Program-made: the position numbers and the translations under genes
The notes under the pieces: model-generated
Databases searched by the model: none
What the model was told of the DNA's origin: nothing
The model's input: the letters and a program-made list of their open reading frames with translations, nothing else
In this document: in pieces, positions 17,213 through 26,162 of the stretch
How the letters are laid out: every line of letters starts with the position of its first letter
Position numbering within the stretch: position 1 is the first letter of the stretch
Source: Streptomyces sp. CB01373
GTDB taxonomy: Bacteria > Actinomycetota > Actinomycetes > Streptomycetales > Streptomycetaceae
Reading direction: 5' to 3'
Assembly: GCF_002803075.1 (NCBI RefSeq)
Contig: NZ_NNBK01000025.1
Span: 38,248 to 102,247 of the forward strand
DNA: 64,000 bases

Positions 17213-17896
17213 TCAGACGGGGGAGTGGGGCGGGTTGGGGTGGGCGAGGCCGAGGTCGTAGGCGAGGATCGTCGCCTGGACCCGGTCGCGCAGTTCGAGC
17301 TTGCGCAGCAGCGCGCTGACATGGGTCTTCACCGTGCCGATGGTGATGCCGAGATGCTGGGCGATCTCCGTGTTGGTGAGCCCCGCGGCGACCAGGGCGA
17401 GCACGCCGCGCTCACGCTCGGTCAGGCTCTTCAGCTCGCGCGGGGTGGCGCCGTCCGGGCTGCCGGCGCCGGCTCCGGACGCGTAGCGGCCGATGAGCCG
17501 ACGGGTGGCGGAGGGGGCGAGGACGCTCTCCCCGGAGGCCACCACCCGGATGCCGTTGAGCAGTTCGCCGGGGTGTACGTCCTTCAGGAGGAAACCGGAG
17601 GCGCCGGCCCGCAGCGCGTCGAACACGTACGAGTCCAGGTCGAAGGTGGTCAGCACCAGGACGCGGGGTGCGTCGGGCCGTCCGGTGATGATCCGGGTGG
17701 CGGCGATCCCGTCCAGTTCGGGCATGCGGACGTCCATGAGGACCACGTCGGGTGCCAGCTCCGCGGCGAGCCGTACCGCCTCGACGCCGTCGGCGGCCTC
17801 GCCGACGACCGTCAGGCCCTCCTCGGCGTCGATCACGGCGGCGAACCCCGCCCGTACGATGCCCTGGTCGTCGACGACCAGCACCTTCAGGCTCAT
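17213..17896 (-). CDS. NarL/DesR-type response regulator
   Basis: 227 residues from ATG 17896. Receiver: KVLVVDDQGIVRAGF, phosphoacceptor Asp55 in LMDVRMPELDG, Lys in GFLLKDVHP. DNA-binding: LTERERGVLALVAAGLTN and TIGTVKTHVSALLRKL. Its ATG overlaps the stop of the sensor kinase gene by 4 bp (ATGA), so the two are translationally coupled and form a two-component system. Target genes unknown; the flanking DUF5707 and SARP genes are candidates. Confidence 0.95.
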   Translation of the reverse strand: MSLKVLVVDDQGIVRAGFAAVIDAEEGLTVVGEAADGVEAVRLAAELAPDVVLMDVRMPELDGIAATRIITGRPDAPRVLVLTTFDLDSYVFDALRAGASGFLLKDVHPGELLNGIRVVASGESVLAPSATRRLIGRYASGAGAGSPDGATPRELKSLTERERGVLALVAAGLTNTEIAQHLGITIGTVKTHVSALLRKLELRDRVQATILAYDLGLAHPNPPHSPV

Positions 17897-20232
17897 CGTT
17901 GTCCCTCCTCGTCATCCTGCCGTGCGGCCGGCCCCGCGGGCAGCGGCAGCCGGACGAGCACCCGGCCCGACGGGCCGGAGCCGACCGTCCCGCCGGCGAT
18001 CGCGGTCCGTGCCGACAACTGCTGACACAGAGTGGGACGTGCGCTGTCCGGAACGCCGATCGCCGTGATCGTCAACGCGGCTTCATCTGCGTCGAGTTCG
18101 ACCATCATCGGCTCCTCGCCGCCAGCCGCGAACATCGTTTCGCAGGCATGGTAGGCAGCCAGGTCCACAGCGGTGGGCAGCTGTCTCGGTATGCGGTCGG
18201 TCAGCCGTATACCGGCGTCTCGGCCGGTGGCCCGGATCTGCCGACCGAGAAGGTCGAGAGCCTGGAGCGTGGGCTGCGGCCGCAGCGCGGGCGGGGCCTC
18301 GGCCTCCCGGACCGTGTCGAGGAGGGCGCGCATCGCGGCGAGAGCCTCGCGGGCACGCTCGGCGACCTCGTCGAGCCGGCCCGCCTCGGCCTGCGCCACC
18401 ATGTCGGCGGTGCGCGCCAGCACGGTGGTCTCCAGCCCGGTGGCGATCCGGCGGCGCTCGGCCCAGGCGTCCCGCACCGCCTCCTCGGTCCAGGCCGCGA
18501 GATGCCCGCTCTGCGCATCGCGGGCGGCCCGGCGGCGACGCCCGCGCAACGTTCCGGTCCACAGCGCCGCGCCGACCACCACAGCAGTCTGGACTGTCGC
18601 CGCCGCGGCGAGGACCCAGACGGGGAAGGACACGCCCCGCCGCACCAGGACGACGGTCGTGGCCGCCGCGTGCACCACCACCGCCACGAACGGAACGGCC
18701 CACGCGGACGGCCGCGGGCGACCGTCCGCGCCGGACGCACCGGCGACGGCCGCGCGGCCCGCGGCGGAGGCGACCACCGCACAGGTGGCGGCCATGCTCA
18801 GCAGGGGCGGCAGGAGCACCCAGCCGGTGTAGTGGCCCGTGGTCATCGCCACCGGCCAGAGCAGAGCCAGTGCGAGTACGACGCCCAGGGCGCCGGCGGG
18901 CGCCCGGCGCCGCCACACCAGCGCGAGCGCCTGGCCCGCGGCCAGCAGCGCGAAGAGCACGCCTGCCGACGCCCCCGGACCGTTCGACACGGATTCCGTC
19001 CGGACGACGAGCGCGGAAAGCAGCGGGTGGACGGCGAGACCGGCCGCGGCCGTCATCTGCGCCAGACGGTACTGCCATGCGACCGGCCGCTTCATTGAGG
19101 CGCCGGCGACCCGGCCGGGCAGGAGCGCACGCACCTCCCAACCGCCTTCCGGTGTCAGGCCGCTGGTCAGGGTGCCGCCGGCCTCCCGGGCCCGCGACCG
19201 CAGGAAGCCCTGGCCGCGCCCCGAGCCGAGACCGGCGCCGTGCGCCGCCGCCCCGGCCGGCGGTGCGCCGCTCGTGACGACGACCTCCGTGCGGGCGTCG
19301 CCGTAACGGCAGATCACGGTGGTGTGCGCACCGGGCGCGTGCCGCGTCACATTGGTCAGCGCCTCGCGCACGATGCCGAACGCCGCGTCCGCGACGGCGC
19401 CGTCCGGCAGCGCGTCGATCTCGCACTCCACCTGCTGGCTGAGCCGGGAGAACCCGGCCACCAGCCCCAACAACCTTTCCCTCGGCGACGGTTGCTGCTG
19501 CTGTGAGGGCGAGGGCGTCCGTACCGCGCCGAGTGCCCGGGTGACCTCACGCCCTGTCGTGACGGCGAACTCCATTGCCTCCTCGGCCAGTTCGGGACGG
19601 CGCTCGCGTAGCCCGAGCGCCGCACCAACCGTGACGACCACGGCAGTCAGGTGATGGGCGCTGACGTCGTGCAACTCGCGTTCCATCCGCTGCCGTTCGA
19701 CCATCGGGAGCCGGTGCCGCTCGAGCTCGGCCTGCTTCAGCCGGCGCTCCGAGGCCTGCCGGGTGCGTCGGCCGCGCTGTACCAGCATTCCGGCGGCCGA
19801 CGCGGCGGCGTACAGCAGGGCCGTCAGGGCGAGGTCGAGCCCGTTGCGGTCACTGAGCCCGTGCAGGCTGACGTTCTGGAGGAACTGCCAGAGGGCGAGC
19901 GTCACCACGCACAACAGCGTGGTGAAGGTGTCGCGTTCGTCCGCCACGGTGAACAGGGCCAGCGCCACGCCGGCCGTCCCCAGCACGGCCATGGCCCCGG
20001 TGGGCAGCGGACCGGCCCCCAGGGCGCAGGCGGCGGCGACCAGGGCGAGGCTGATCACCGGCCTCGAACGGCGAAGACAGAGCGCCGCCGTCACCACTCC
20101 GGCGACGAGGGCCGCCACGAAAAGGGCGGACCCCGCGGGGACGGTCCCGGTGATCAGGCCGGTCCCCGGCCACACGAGGGCCTGGGCGCCGAGCAGCACG
20201 AGGGGCGGCAGTCGGTCGTCGGTCGTCTTCAT
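17893..20232 (-). CDS. Two-headed sensor histidine kinase, second head degenerate
   Basis: 779 residues from ATG 20232, about twice the usual size. The first half has around six membrane helices (10-150), HisKA_3 with ERELHDVSAHH (His188), N-box EALTNVTRHA (Asn294) and a G-box GLGSGRGQGF. From residue ~385 a second set of membrane helices follows (390-560), then a second dimerisation-like helix pair RRRIATGLETTV, where the position of the phosphoacceptor histidine is Glu601, and an ATPase-like region without an N-box asparagine. So one active kinase and one pseudokinase are fused head to tail. Coupled to the response regulator by ATGA. Confidence 0.88.
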   Translation of the reverse strand: MKTTDDRLPPLVLLGAQALVWPGTGLITGTVPAGSALFVAALVAGVVTAALCLRRSRPVISLALVAAACALGAGPLPTGAMAVLGTAGVALALFTVADERDTFTTLLCVVTLALWQFLQNVSLHGLSDRNGLDLALTALLYAAASAAGMLVQRGRRTRQASERRLKQAELERHRLPMVERQRMERELHDVSAHHLTAVVVTVGAALGLRERRPELAEEAMEFAVTTGREVTRALGAVRTPSPSQQQQPSPRERLLGLVAGFSRLSQQVECEIDALPDGAVADAAFGIVREALTNVTRHAPGAHTTVICRYGDARTEVVVTSGAPPAGAAAHGAGLGSGRGQGFLRSRAREAGGTLTSGLTPEGGWEVRALLPGRVAGASMKRPVAWQYRLAQMTAAAGLAVHPLLSALVVRTESVSNGPGASAGVLFALLAAGQALALVWRRRAPAGALGVVLALALLWPVAMTTGHYTGWVLLPPLLSMAATCAVVASAAGRAAVAGASGADGRPRPSAWAVPFVAVVVHAAATTVVLVRRGVSFPVWVLAAAATVQTAVVVGAALWTGTLRGRRRRAARDAQSGHLAAWTEEAVRDAWAERRRIATGLETTVLARTADMVAQAEAGRLDEVAERAREALAAMRALLDTVREAEAPPALRPQPTLQALDLLGRQIRATGRDAGIRLTDRIPRQLPTAVDLAAYHACETMFAAGGEEPMMVELDADEAALTITAIGVPDSARPTLCQQLSARTAIAGGTVGSGPSGRVLVRLPLPAGPAARQDDEEGQR

Positions 20233-20276
20233 AAGGGATCAAGGCTATGGCCGTGGGCGAGGGGCTGTCCTCGGTC

Positions 20277-20508
20277 CGCAGGCGGACCGTGTTCTCTTAC
20301 TCGAGGTGTAGACGCCTGTGTCTGTGGTCCGAGGCGGTAATCGTCTTGCGGCGTGAGGATCGTGCCGGGTGTGGGGCCCTAGGCTCGATCACATCGGGAA
20401 GGCGGTCGGCCGGCGGCTCCGGTTCCGGACATCGGTTCCGACCACCGGTTCCTCCGCGCTTTCCCGCCCTTCACCTCGACCTTCCACATGCCATCAGGGG
20501 GATCCCTC
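20277..20508 (+). promoter_or_regulatory. Duplicated upstream region, copy 2 (DUF5707 gene)
   Basis: Near copy of 10417-10643, lying between the divergent histidine-kinase start (20232, minus) and the DUF5707 start (20509, plus). The block GGCCCTAGGCTCGATCACAT is identical in both copies. Presumed shared promoter and leader. Confidence 0.6.
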
Positions 20509-20958
20509 ATGTCCAAGCGCGTTCTCGTCTCGTCCGTCATCGGTGTCGCCGTCGTGGGTGCCGTCGCCGCCGGCGGGTTCGCCGTGGCCTTCGCCGGCAC
20601 GCAGCCGACCGTGGAGAGCGGTTCGGCCGCGTACGTCGCTCCGTCCGGCAAGGACGCGGGCAAGGTCTCGTACACCGCGGACGTGAGCGACGACTCGGGT
20701 GTCCGCGAGGTCAGGATCATCGCGTGGCCGGTGAGTACCAAGCTCAACCCGACCGCGACGGATCTGCAGTTCGTGGACACGGCGACGTGCAGCCCCACCT
20801 CCGACGAGACGGCCCACTGCACATACGACCTGAAGGTGACGCGACAGAGGGCGGCCCGCCTCGAGCAGGGCACCTGGCAGGTGTCGGTCCTGGCGACGGC
20901 CGAGGACGGCGACACGAAGTTCGTGCCCCGCGCGGCCACGTTCGAGGTCACCCGCTGA
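20509..20958 (+). CDS. DUF5707 secreted protein, copy 2
   Basis: 149 residues from ATG 20509 behind AGGGGGA, the same length as the copy at 10644 and clearly paralogous: MSKRVLVSSVIGVAVVG signal peptide, VSYTADVSDDSGVREVRII, conserved cysteines (ATCSPTSDE, HCTYDLKV) and QGTWQVSVLATAEDGDTKF. Predicted exported Ig-like protein of unknown function. It is divergent from the two-headed kinase gene, which raises the possibility of control by that system. Confidence 0.85.
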   Translation: MSKRVLVSSVIGVAVVGAVAAGGFAVAFAGTQPTVESGSAAYVAPSGKDAGKVSYTADVSDDSGVREVRIIAWPVSTKLNPTATDLQFVDTATCSPTSDETAHCTYDLKVTRQRAARLEQGTWQVSVLATAEDGDTKFVPRAATFEVTR

Positions 20959-21087
20959 CCCGTCACCGGTGCCGGGCCCGGGTACTTCCCGGATCCCTTC
21001 CGGCGGACCGGCACGGGTGACACCACCCGCCCGCCCCCGTACACACCATCCCTCGCACACCGCCGACGACCTCCGAGGAGGACAACT

Positions 21088-23124
21088 ATGACCGCCGGCC
21101 ACCTGCCGCGGGACGCGTCGGCACCGGCCGCCACCGGTCCCGCCGTGGGGACGAGACCGGCCGGCCTGCGTGTCGTCGCCTCCCACCGTGGCCGTCGGCA
21201 CCGGCGGGACGACGGGCTGCCGCCCGGCCTGTTCTTCGGCCTGCTCGGGCCGCTGGAAGCGCGAGGAGAACGCGGCGCCCTCGACGTCGGCCCGCCGCAG
21301 CGCCGCGCCCTGCTGCTGAGACTGCTCATGGAGGACTGCCGCCCGGTGAGCATGGGACGCATCTGCGACGACCTGTGGAACGGCAGACCGCCTTCCTCGG
21401 CCGCCTCCTCGGTGCACGCCCACATCAGTCGGCTGCGGTCCGCGATGGAGGAGTCCTGCCCGGGGCGGGCACCCTCGGTCCTGGCCAGTACCTCCGCCGG
21501 ATACGTCCTGCGAGTCGCCCCCGACCGCCGCGACACCGTGCTGTTCGAGGAGGCCGTCGAGAATGCCCACCGCCTGGCCGCCGAAGGCCGTGCCCACCAC
21601 GCCCTGCGAGCGGCCGAGGAAGCCCTGGCGCTGTGGCGGGGGCAGCCCTACGCCGATGCCCGGGAAAACCTCTTCGCCCGCCAGGAGGCCGACCGGCTGA
21701 CCGAACTGCACCGGTCCGCACGGGACTTGCGGGCCCGCCTGCTGCTCGACGAGGGACGCGCCGAGCAGGCGGCGGCCGTCTGCGAGGAACTCGTCGGCGA
21801 GAACCCGCTGCGCGAGACGTCCTGGGTGACACTGCTGCGCGCCCTGCGGACGGCCGGCCGTACCGCGGAGGCGCTCCAGCGGTACGAGACGGTGCGCCGC
21901 ACCTTGGCGGACACCCTCGGCACCGATCCGGGGCCCCTGCTGCGGCAGACCCATCTGGACCTGCTGCGCCAGGAACCGTCGGACACCGCGCCTTCCAGCA
22001 TCGGGCCATGTGCCGTGAAACGGTCCGACACCCCGGCTCCGACCTTGATTCCGGCACCGACCCCTGCTCCGGTCTCGGCACCGACCAGCCGGAGCCGCCA
22101 TCTGGTCGCCATGGGGACGTTGTTCACCCGGGCCAAGGCAGGCCGCACCGTATGGGTCGTGCTGCACGGTGCCACCGGGACCGGGAAGTCGTGGCTGCTG
22201 GGCGATTTCGGCCGGGCGGCCCGCGCCCAGGGGTCGGTCGTGGTCCACGACCGGTATCCGCCGCGTACGACGCCGCGGCACGAGGCCGGACTCGGCGGCG
22301 CGGCCCTGCGCGTCCTGCGGGAGACACGGACCGGACAAGCAGGCCCCGCCCGGCACCCGGAGCCCGTGCTGTGCCTCGTCGACGACGTCCACAACGCGCC
22401 GCCCGAGGACCTGGAAGCCCTCGCGGCCCACGCGGACATAGTGCGTGAGGCCCCGCTCATGGTGGTGTGCGCCGTTACGGAGGGCCGCGACGGCGCGGTC
22501 GCCGGATTCCAGGCGCGGCTGGCCCGCAGCGGAGCCCGGCTCGTCGAAGTGGGGCCGTTCGACGTCGCCGACATCGAAGAACTGCTGTGGGCGGCGAGGA
22601 GCACGGACCTGCCCGGCGCCCTGGCCCCGCTGTCCGCGGAGGCGGACCGGCTGCACGCCCTGACCGGGGGTAACGCCTTCTACCTCACCGAACTCCTCAA
22701 GCCGGCCAGCCCCACCGCCGCCCCGCCACACCTGCCCCACGTGATCCGGTGCGAGGTCCGCGCCCGGCTGGCGGCGCTGTCGCCCGACGCCCGGCACGTC
22801 GTGGAGACGGCGGCCCTGTCCGGCCCGGTCGAGGCCCCGTTCCTGGCACGGGCCTGCGCGTTGCCCCTCACCGACGTGCTGCGCGCGCTGGAGGACGCCG
22901 CCGACGCCGGGCTGATGACCTGGCAGTGGGCCGACGGACCGTCGCTGCCGGCCGCCTACACCTTCTCCTGCGAACTCGTCCGCGACGCACTGCTCGCCGA
23001 CGTGCCCCCGTCCCGTGCCCACGCCGCCCGGACGGCGGTGGCCCGGGCGAGGACGCGGCCGTCGGAGCCGGGAGACCGGCCCGGCCGCCCTGCTGGTTGC
23101 CGCCACAACACCCAGCAGGGCTGA
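21088..23124 (+). CDS. SARP/BTAD regulator with ATPase domain (AfsR-like)
   Basis: 678 residues from ATG 21088 behind GAGGAGGA. A winged-helix Trans_reg_C domain (about 47-125: FGLLGPLEARGE, SSVHAHISRLRSAM) and a BTAD helical domain (145-290: ALRAAEEALALWRGQPYAD, AEALQRYETVRRTLAD) precede an AAA_16/NB-ARC-like ATPase with Walker A GATGTGKS near 360 and VLCLVDDVHN near 427. There is no C-terminal TPR block as in full AfsR. Such proteins activate secondary-metabolite or morphological genes. No biosynthetic cluster is adjacent in the window. Confidence 0.88.
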   Translation: MTAGHLPRDASAPAATGPAVGTRPAGLRVVASHRGRRHRRDDGLPPGLFFGLLGPLEARGERGALDVGPPQRRALLLRLLMEDCRPVSMGRICDDLWNGRPPSSAASSVHAHISRLRSAMEESCPGRAPSVLASTSAGYVLRVAPDRRDTVLFEEAVENAHRLAAEGRAHHALRAAEEALALWRGQPYADARENLFARQEADRLTELHRSARDLRARLLLDEGRAEQAAAVCEELVGENPLRETSWVTLLRALRTAGRTAEALQRYETVRRTLADTLGTDPGPLLRQTHLDLLRQEPSDTAPSSIGPCAVKRSDTPAPTLIPAPTPAPVSAPTSRSRHLVAMGTLFTRAKAGRTVWVVLHGATGTGKSWLLGDFGRAARAQGSVVVHDRYPPRTTPRHEAGLGGAALRVLRETRTGQAGPARHPEPVLCLVDDVHNAPPEDLEALAAHADIVREAPLMVVCAVTEGRDGAVAGFQARLARSGARLVEVGPFDVADIEELLWAARSTDLPGALAPLSAEADRLHALTGGNAFYLTELLKPASPTAAPPHLPHVIRCEVRARLAALSPDARHVVETAALSGPVEAPFLARACALPLTDVLRALEDAADAGLMTWQWADGPSLPAAYTFSCELVRDALLADVPPSRAHAARTAVARARTRPSEPGDRPGRPAGCRHNTQQG

Positions 23125-23225
23125 CGACCGGCAAGGGCCCTTGTGTGCCTGGCGTCACTGCTCCCTACGAGGAGCCCTGCTCGCCGGTTCACCAGTGACG
23201 ACGACCAAAACACACGGCACCTCAT

Positions 23226-23245
23226 TTGTGCACAACTGAGTTGAA
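23226..23245. promoter_or_regulatory. Operator-like palindrome upstream of the serine hydrolase
   Basis: TTGTGCACAA (23226-23235) followed by CTGAGTTGAA. The 16-base stretch TTGT-R-CACAACTGA-R-TT matches the palindrome at 3741-3757 before the secreted hydrolase. It lies about 170 bp before the ATG at 23412, in an AT-rich patch. Confidence 0.55.
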
Positions 23246-23411
23246 CACCACGTCTCTTGCCGAATTCGAGTGCACTTCACCGACCCGACCCGACCCGACC
23301 CGTTCCGGTCGCCGCAGGAGTTCCCGCCGGGTCATGCCCCAGAGCGTGAACCAAGTCTGCCGACTCATCGTTTGAACGTACGAACGATCATCGTCCACAG
23401 TGGAGGAAGTC

Positions 23412-24557
23412 ATGACTGCCGTCGAGGGAAAATGCACGCCCCGGTTCGAACCGCTCCGAGCGGCACTCGCCGCGCACCTCGAATCCGGTGACGAACTGGG
23501 CGCGGCGATCGTCGTCGATGTCGACGGAGTCATGGAAGTCGACCTGTGGGGCGGGCACGCCGACGAGGCACGGAGCGCACCGTGGGGCGAGGACACGGTG
23601 GTCAACCTGTGGTCGGCCACCAAGACCCTGAGCAGTCTGGCCGCCCTCGTCCTCGTCGACCGGGGGGCACTGGATCTCGATCGACCGGTCGCGGAGTACT
23701 GGCCCGAGTTCGGCGCCCAGGGCAAACAGGACATCGAGGTACGGCACGTCCTGGCGCACACCTCGGGACTCTCCGGCTGGCAGCAGCCCTTCACCATGGA
23801 CGACCTCTACGACTGGCCGACGGCAAGCGCCCGGCTGGCCGAACAGGCACCCTGGTGGAAGCCGGGGACCGCCTCGGGCTACCACATGCAGACCCAGGGA
23901 CAGCTCGTGGGAGAGCTCGTCCGACGCGTCAGCGGCCGTACCCTGGCCGAGTTCGTCGAGACCGAGATTGCCGGACCACTGGACGCCGATGTCCAGATCG
24001 GCGCGCGGGAGACCGACTGGCGGCGCATCGCCCCGCTGGTGGCGCCGCCGATCGCCGGGATACCGGCTGACCTCGATCTCGAGGCGATCTTCACCAGGAC
24101 GCTGTTAGGAAGCCCCGCCCGGGACGAGCACGTCGACACCCCGCAATGGCGCCATGCCGAATTCGGAGCCCTCAACGGACACGGCAACGCTCGAGGCATG
24201 GCCCGTGCCCTCTCCTTGATCTCACGACGCGGCGAGGCGAACGGCCGCCGGCTTCTTTCCCCGGAAACGGTGGACAGGATCTTCGACGTACAGGCCGACG
24301 GAGTCGACCTGGTCCTGGGCGTTCCGGTGCGCTGGGGCATGGGATACGCGCTCGCCGACCCGAAGACGATCCCGGACATGCCCACCGGGACGATCTGCTT
24401 CTGGGTCGGCCGCGGCGGATCGATCGTCATGATGGACCTCGACCGGCGCGTGACGTTCGCGTACACGATGAACCGGCTGGGCGACGGGCTCCTCGGCTCG
24501 GAGCGCACCCACGGCTACATCCGGCACGTCTACGAGGCTCTCGACGCCACGAACTGA
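23412..24557 (+). CDS. Serine hydrolase of the class C beta-lactamase/EstB family, TTA codon
   Basis: 381 residues from ATG 23412 (GGAGGAAG upstream; an in-frame GTG at 23400 is less likely). Catalytic SxxK is SATK (Ser68-Lys71); the second motif appears as YHM at Tyr157 instead of YxN; GRGGSIVM may serve as the third motif. No signal peptide, so a cytoplasmic esterase or peptidase rather than a resistance enzyme. Codon 232 is TTA (24105-24107), which in Streptomyces makes translation depend on the bldA tRNA. An operator-like palindrome lies upstream. Confidence 0.9.
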   Translation: MTAVEGKCTPRFEPLRAALAAHLESGDELGAAIVVDVDGVMEVDLWGGHADEARSAPWGEDTVVNLWSATKTLSSLAALVLVDRGALDLDRPVAEYWPEFGAQGKQDIEVRHVLAHTSGLSGWQQPFTMDDLYDWPTASARLAEQAPWWKPGTASGYHMQTQGQLVGELVRRVSGRTLAEFVETEIAGPLDADVQIGARETDWRRIAPLVAPPIAGIPADLDLEAIFTRTLLGSPARDEHVDTPQWRHAEFGALNGHGNARGMARALSLISRRGEANGRRLLSPETVDRIFDVQADGVDLVLGVPVRWGMGYALADPKTIPDMPTGTICFWVGRGGSIVMMDLDRRVTFAYTMNRLGDGLLGSERTHGYIRHVYEALDATN

Positions 24558-24599
24558 AGCCCGCGCGTCCCGTCCCGGTTCCCGACGTCGGCCGATCGG

Positions 24600-24626
24600 T
24601 GTGGGCCGCCCGCATGGCGGCCCACA
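24600..24626. terminator. Terminator hairpin after the serine hydrolase gene
   Basis: Perfect 11-bp stem TGTGGGCCGCC/GGCGGCCCACA with loop CGCAT, between convergent genes ending at 24557 (+) and 24653 (-). Confidence 0.8.
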
Positions 24627-24652
24627 TCCGGTCCGCAGGCGCTGTACACCCT

Positions 24653-25483
24653 CTATCGGCTTGATCCCTGCTCGGACGGCGCGACCGGCTCAGGGCGTGC
24701 GGATGCCTCGGGTACGGGGGGCGGAGGCCCGAATCGGACCGGGACTCCCGGGGAGTACAGCACGCTCACGGGCGCCGTGACCGGTGCGGGCAGTCCGGCC
24801 GCCGCCACCAGGTTCTCGTCGCACTGGAGGAGCTCGGCCCGGTACAGAGGCCAGCGGGGGTGAGTGTTCGGCAGGTACGTCGAACGTCCGAAGAACCCGT
24901 TGTGCATGCCCCAGCGGGCAGTCAGGAAGTGTTCGAGCGACGAGGGCTCCTCGATCAGCTCTCCGACGCGCAGGGCGAGCCGGCTGTGCGCGCCCACGGG
25001 GCCGGGCCAGCGGCGGCGACTGGTGTAGGTGACCGTGCCGTCATCCTGGCGCACGTCCATCTTCGACCAGACATAGGGCAGGCGGAACGCCGCACGGGCC
25101 ACGGCGACGGGAATCAGACGAGCGGCGTCCAGCGACCGGAAGACCACGCCGCGTCGGCCGTGAGCGTCCACGGAATACAGGCGGACGTTGGTCTCCGGGA
25201 AGGAACCGAGATAGGGAATGCCGGGGAGGCCGAACCACCCCACGCGGTGCATCCGGAAAGCGACGAGCCCCACATAGGTGGCCCCGTCCAGTACGTCCGG
25301 ACGCGTGCCGGAAGGCAGCAGCGGCGCGACGTCGTCGGGATCGGCGGCCCAGTGGACGAAGGCCAGGTCGAGCCAGGACTGGGTGAGGAGTGTGCGGTGT
25401 GCGGTCTCCGGCGGATCGGCCGATATCGGTTCCGGAGAGGACTCCAGTGGCAACATCGGATCATTATGGTCGATCCGGCACAC
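24653..25483 (-). CDS. DUF2071 (YqjF-like) family protein
   Basis: 276 residues from 25483, or 267 from the ATG at 25456. Family motifs: FVHWAADPDDVAPLLPSGTRPD, TYVGLVAFRM, YLGSFPETNVRLYS, GVVFRSLDAARL and a late RWGMHNGFFGRSTYL. These are acetoacetate-decarboxylase-fold proteins of uncertain function, cytoplasmic. Divergent from the XRE gene at 25665. Confidence 0.88.
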   Translation of the reverse strand: MCRIDHNDPMLPLESSPEPISADPPETAHRTLLTQSWLDLAFVHWAADPDDVAPLLPSGTRPDVLDGATYVGLVAFRMHRVGWFGLPGIPYLGSFPETNVRLYSVDAHGRRGVVFRSLDAARLIPVAVARAAFRLPYVWSKMDVRQDDGTVTYTSRRRWPGPVGAHSRLALRVGELIEEPSSLEHFLTARWGMHNGFFGRSTYLPNTHPRWPLYRAELLQCDENLVAAAGLPAPVTAPVSVLYSPGVPVRFGPPPPVPEASARPEPVAPSEQGSSR

Positions 25484-25664
25484 CGGCCCTGGTTCAAGTG
25501 CCGCTCCTCACCTGGCTGTTCCGAGGTCCGTGCGGCGAAGAACGCGCGACCGCCCCGGCCGACCGCTGCCGGGACCGGAAGCGCTCGTCCGTGCGTCGAA
25601 GCGCGCTCGCCGACTCTCGAACGGTATGCGGATGGCGCATAAAAGATGAGGTTTCAGCGGCAAG

Positions 25665-25988
25665 ATGGGCGTCGTGAGTATGAGCGTCGACGAGCGTGTA
25701 CGGTCCGCTGTGGCCGCGCTCCTGCACGCGGCCGGTGAGTCGCAGTCCGAACTCGCCGCTGCCCTGGGGGTGAGCCAGGCCCAGGTGAGCCGCCGTCAGT
25801 CCGGCACGGCCGCGTGGAGTCTGGCGGGCTGCGACGCGGTGGCCGCGCACTACGGGATCGACGCGCTCGACCTGCTGGCGGGGCCCACCCGGGCCGCGGA
25901 GTCGCTGCCCGCGGAACGCCGCCGCATTCCCGCCCGCCGCGCAGGCGGCGCACGCCCCGCGGCCGTGCAGGACGGGGGAGAACGATGA
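25665..25988 (+). CDS. XRE-family HTH protein
   Basis: 107 residues (ATG 25665; GTG 25674 or ATG 25680 are alternatives). HTH: SQSELAAALGVSQAQVSRRQSG, then ALDLLAGPTRAAES and a basic tail. It overlaps the next ORF by 4 bp (ATGA at 25985), the arrangement of a small HTH gene pair common on Streptomyces plasmids and integrative elements. Its partner is cut by an IS. Confidence 0.8.
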   Translation: MGVVSMSVDERVRSAVAALLHAAGESQSELAAALGVSQAQVSRRQSGTAAWSLAGCDAVAAHYGIDALDLLAGPTRAAESLPAERRRIPARRAGGARPAAVQDGGER

Positions 25989-26116
25989 CGGACTTCGGCG
26001 CGATCGATGCCCTGCTCGCCTCGGCCAGGCAGGAGGCCGCGCTGCCGCCTGCCGGGGAGCGGCGTGCCCTGCGCGAGGGACTGAACCTCTCGCGCCCCAG
26101 CTCGTACAAGCCTTGA
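25985..26116 (+). pseudogene. Second HTH-type gene, truncated next to an IS3 element
   Basis: ATG 25985 overlaps the previous stop. The protein begins MTDFGAIDALLASARQEAA and reaches LREGLNLSR, where the HTH of its relatives should begin, then switches to unrelated PSSYKP and stops at 26116, only 15 bp before the IS3 terminal repeat. About 43 codons remain. The break is best explained by the insertion and later rearrangement. Confidence 0.65.
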
Positions 26117-26162
26117 ATGTCAGCCCGGAACCTGTCAAAGCGATCAAGGCAGGTAGATCGTT

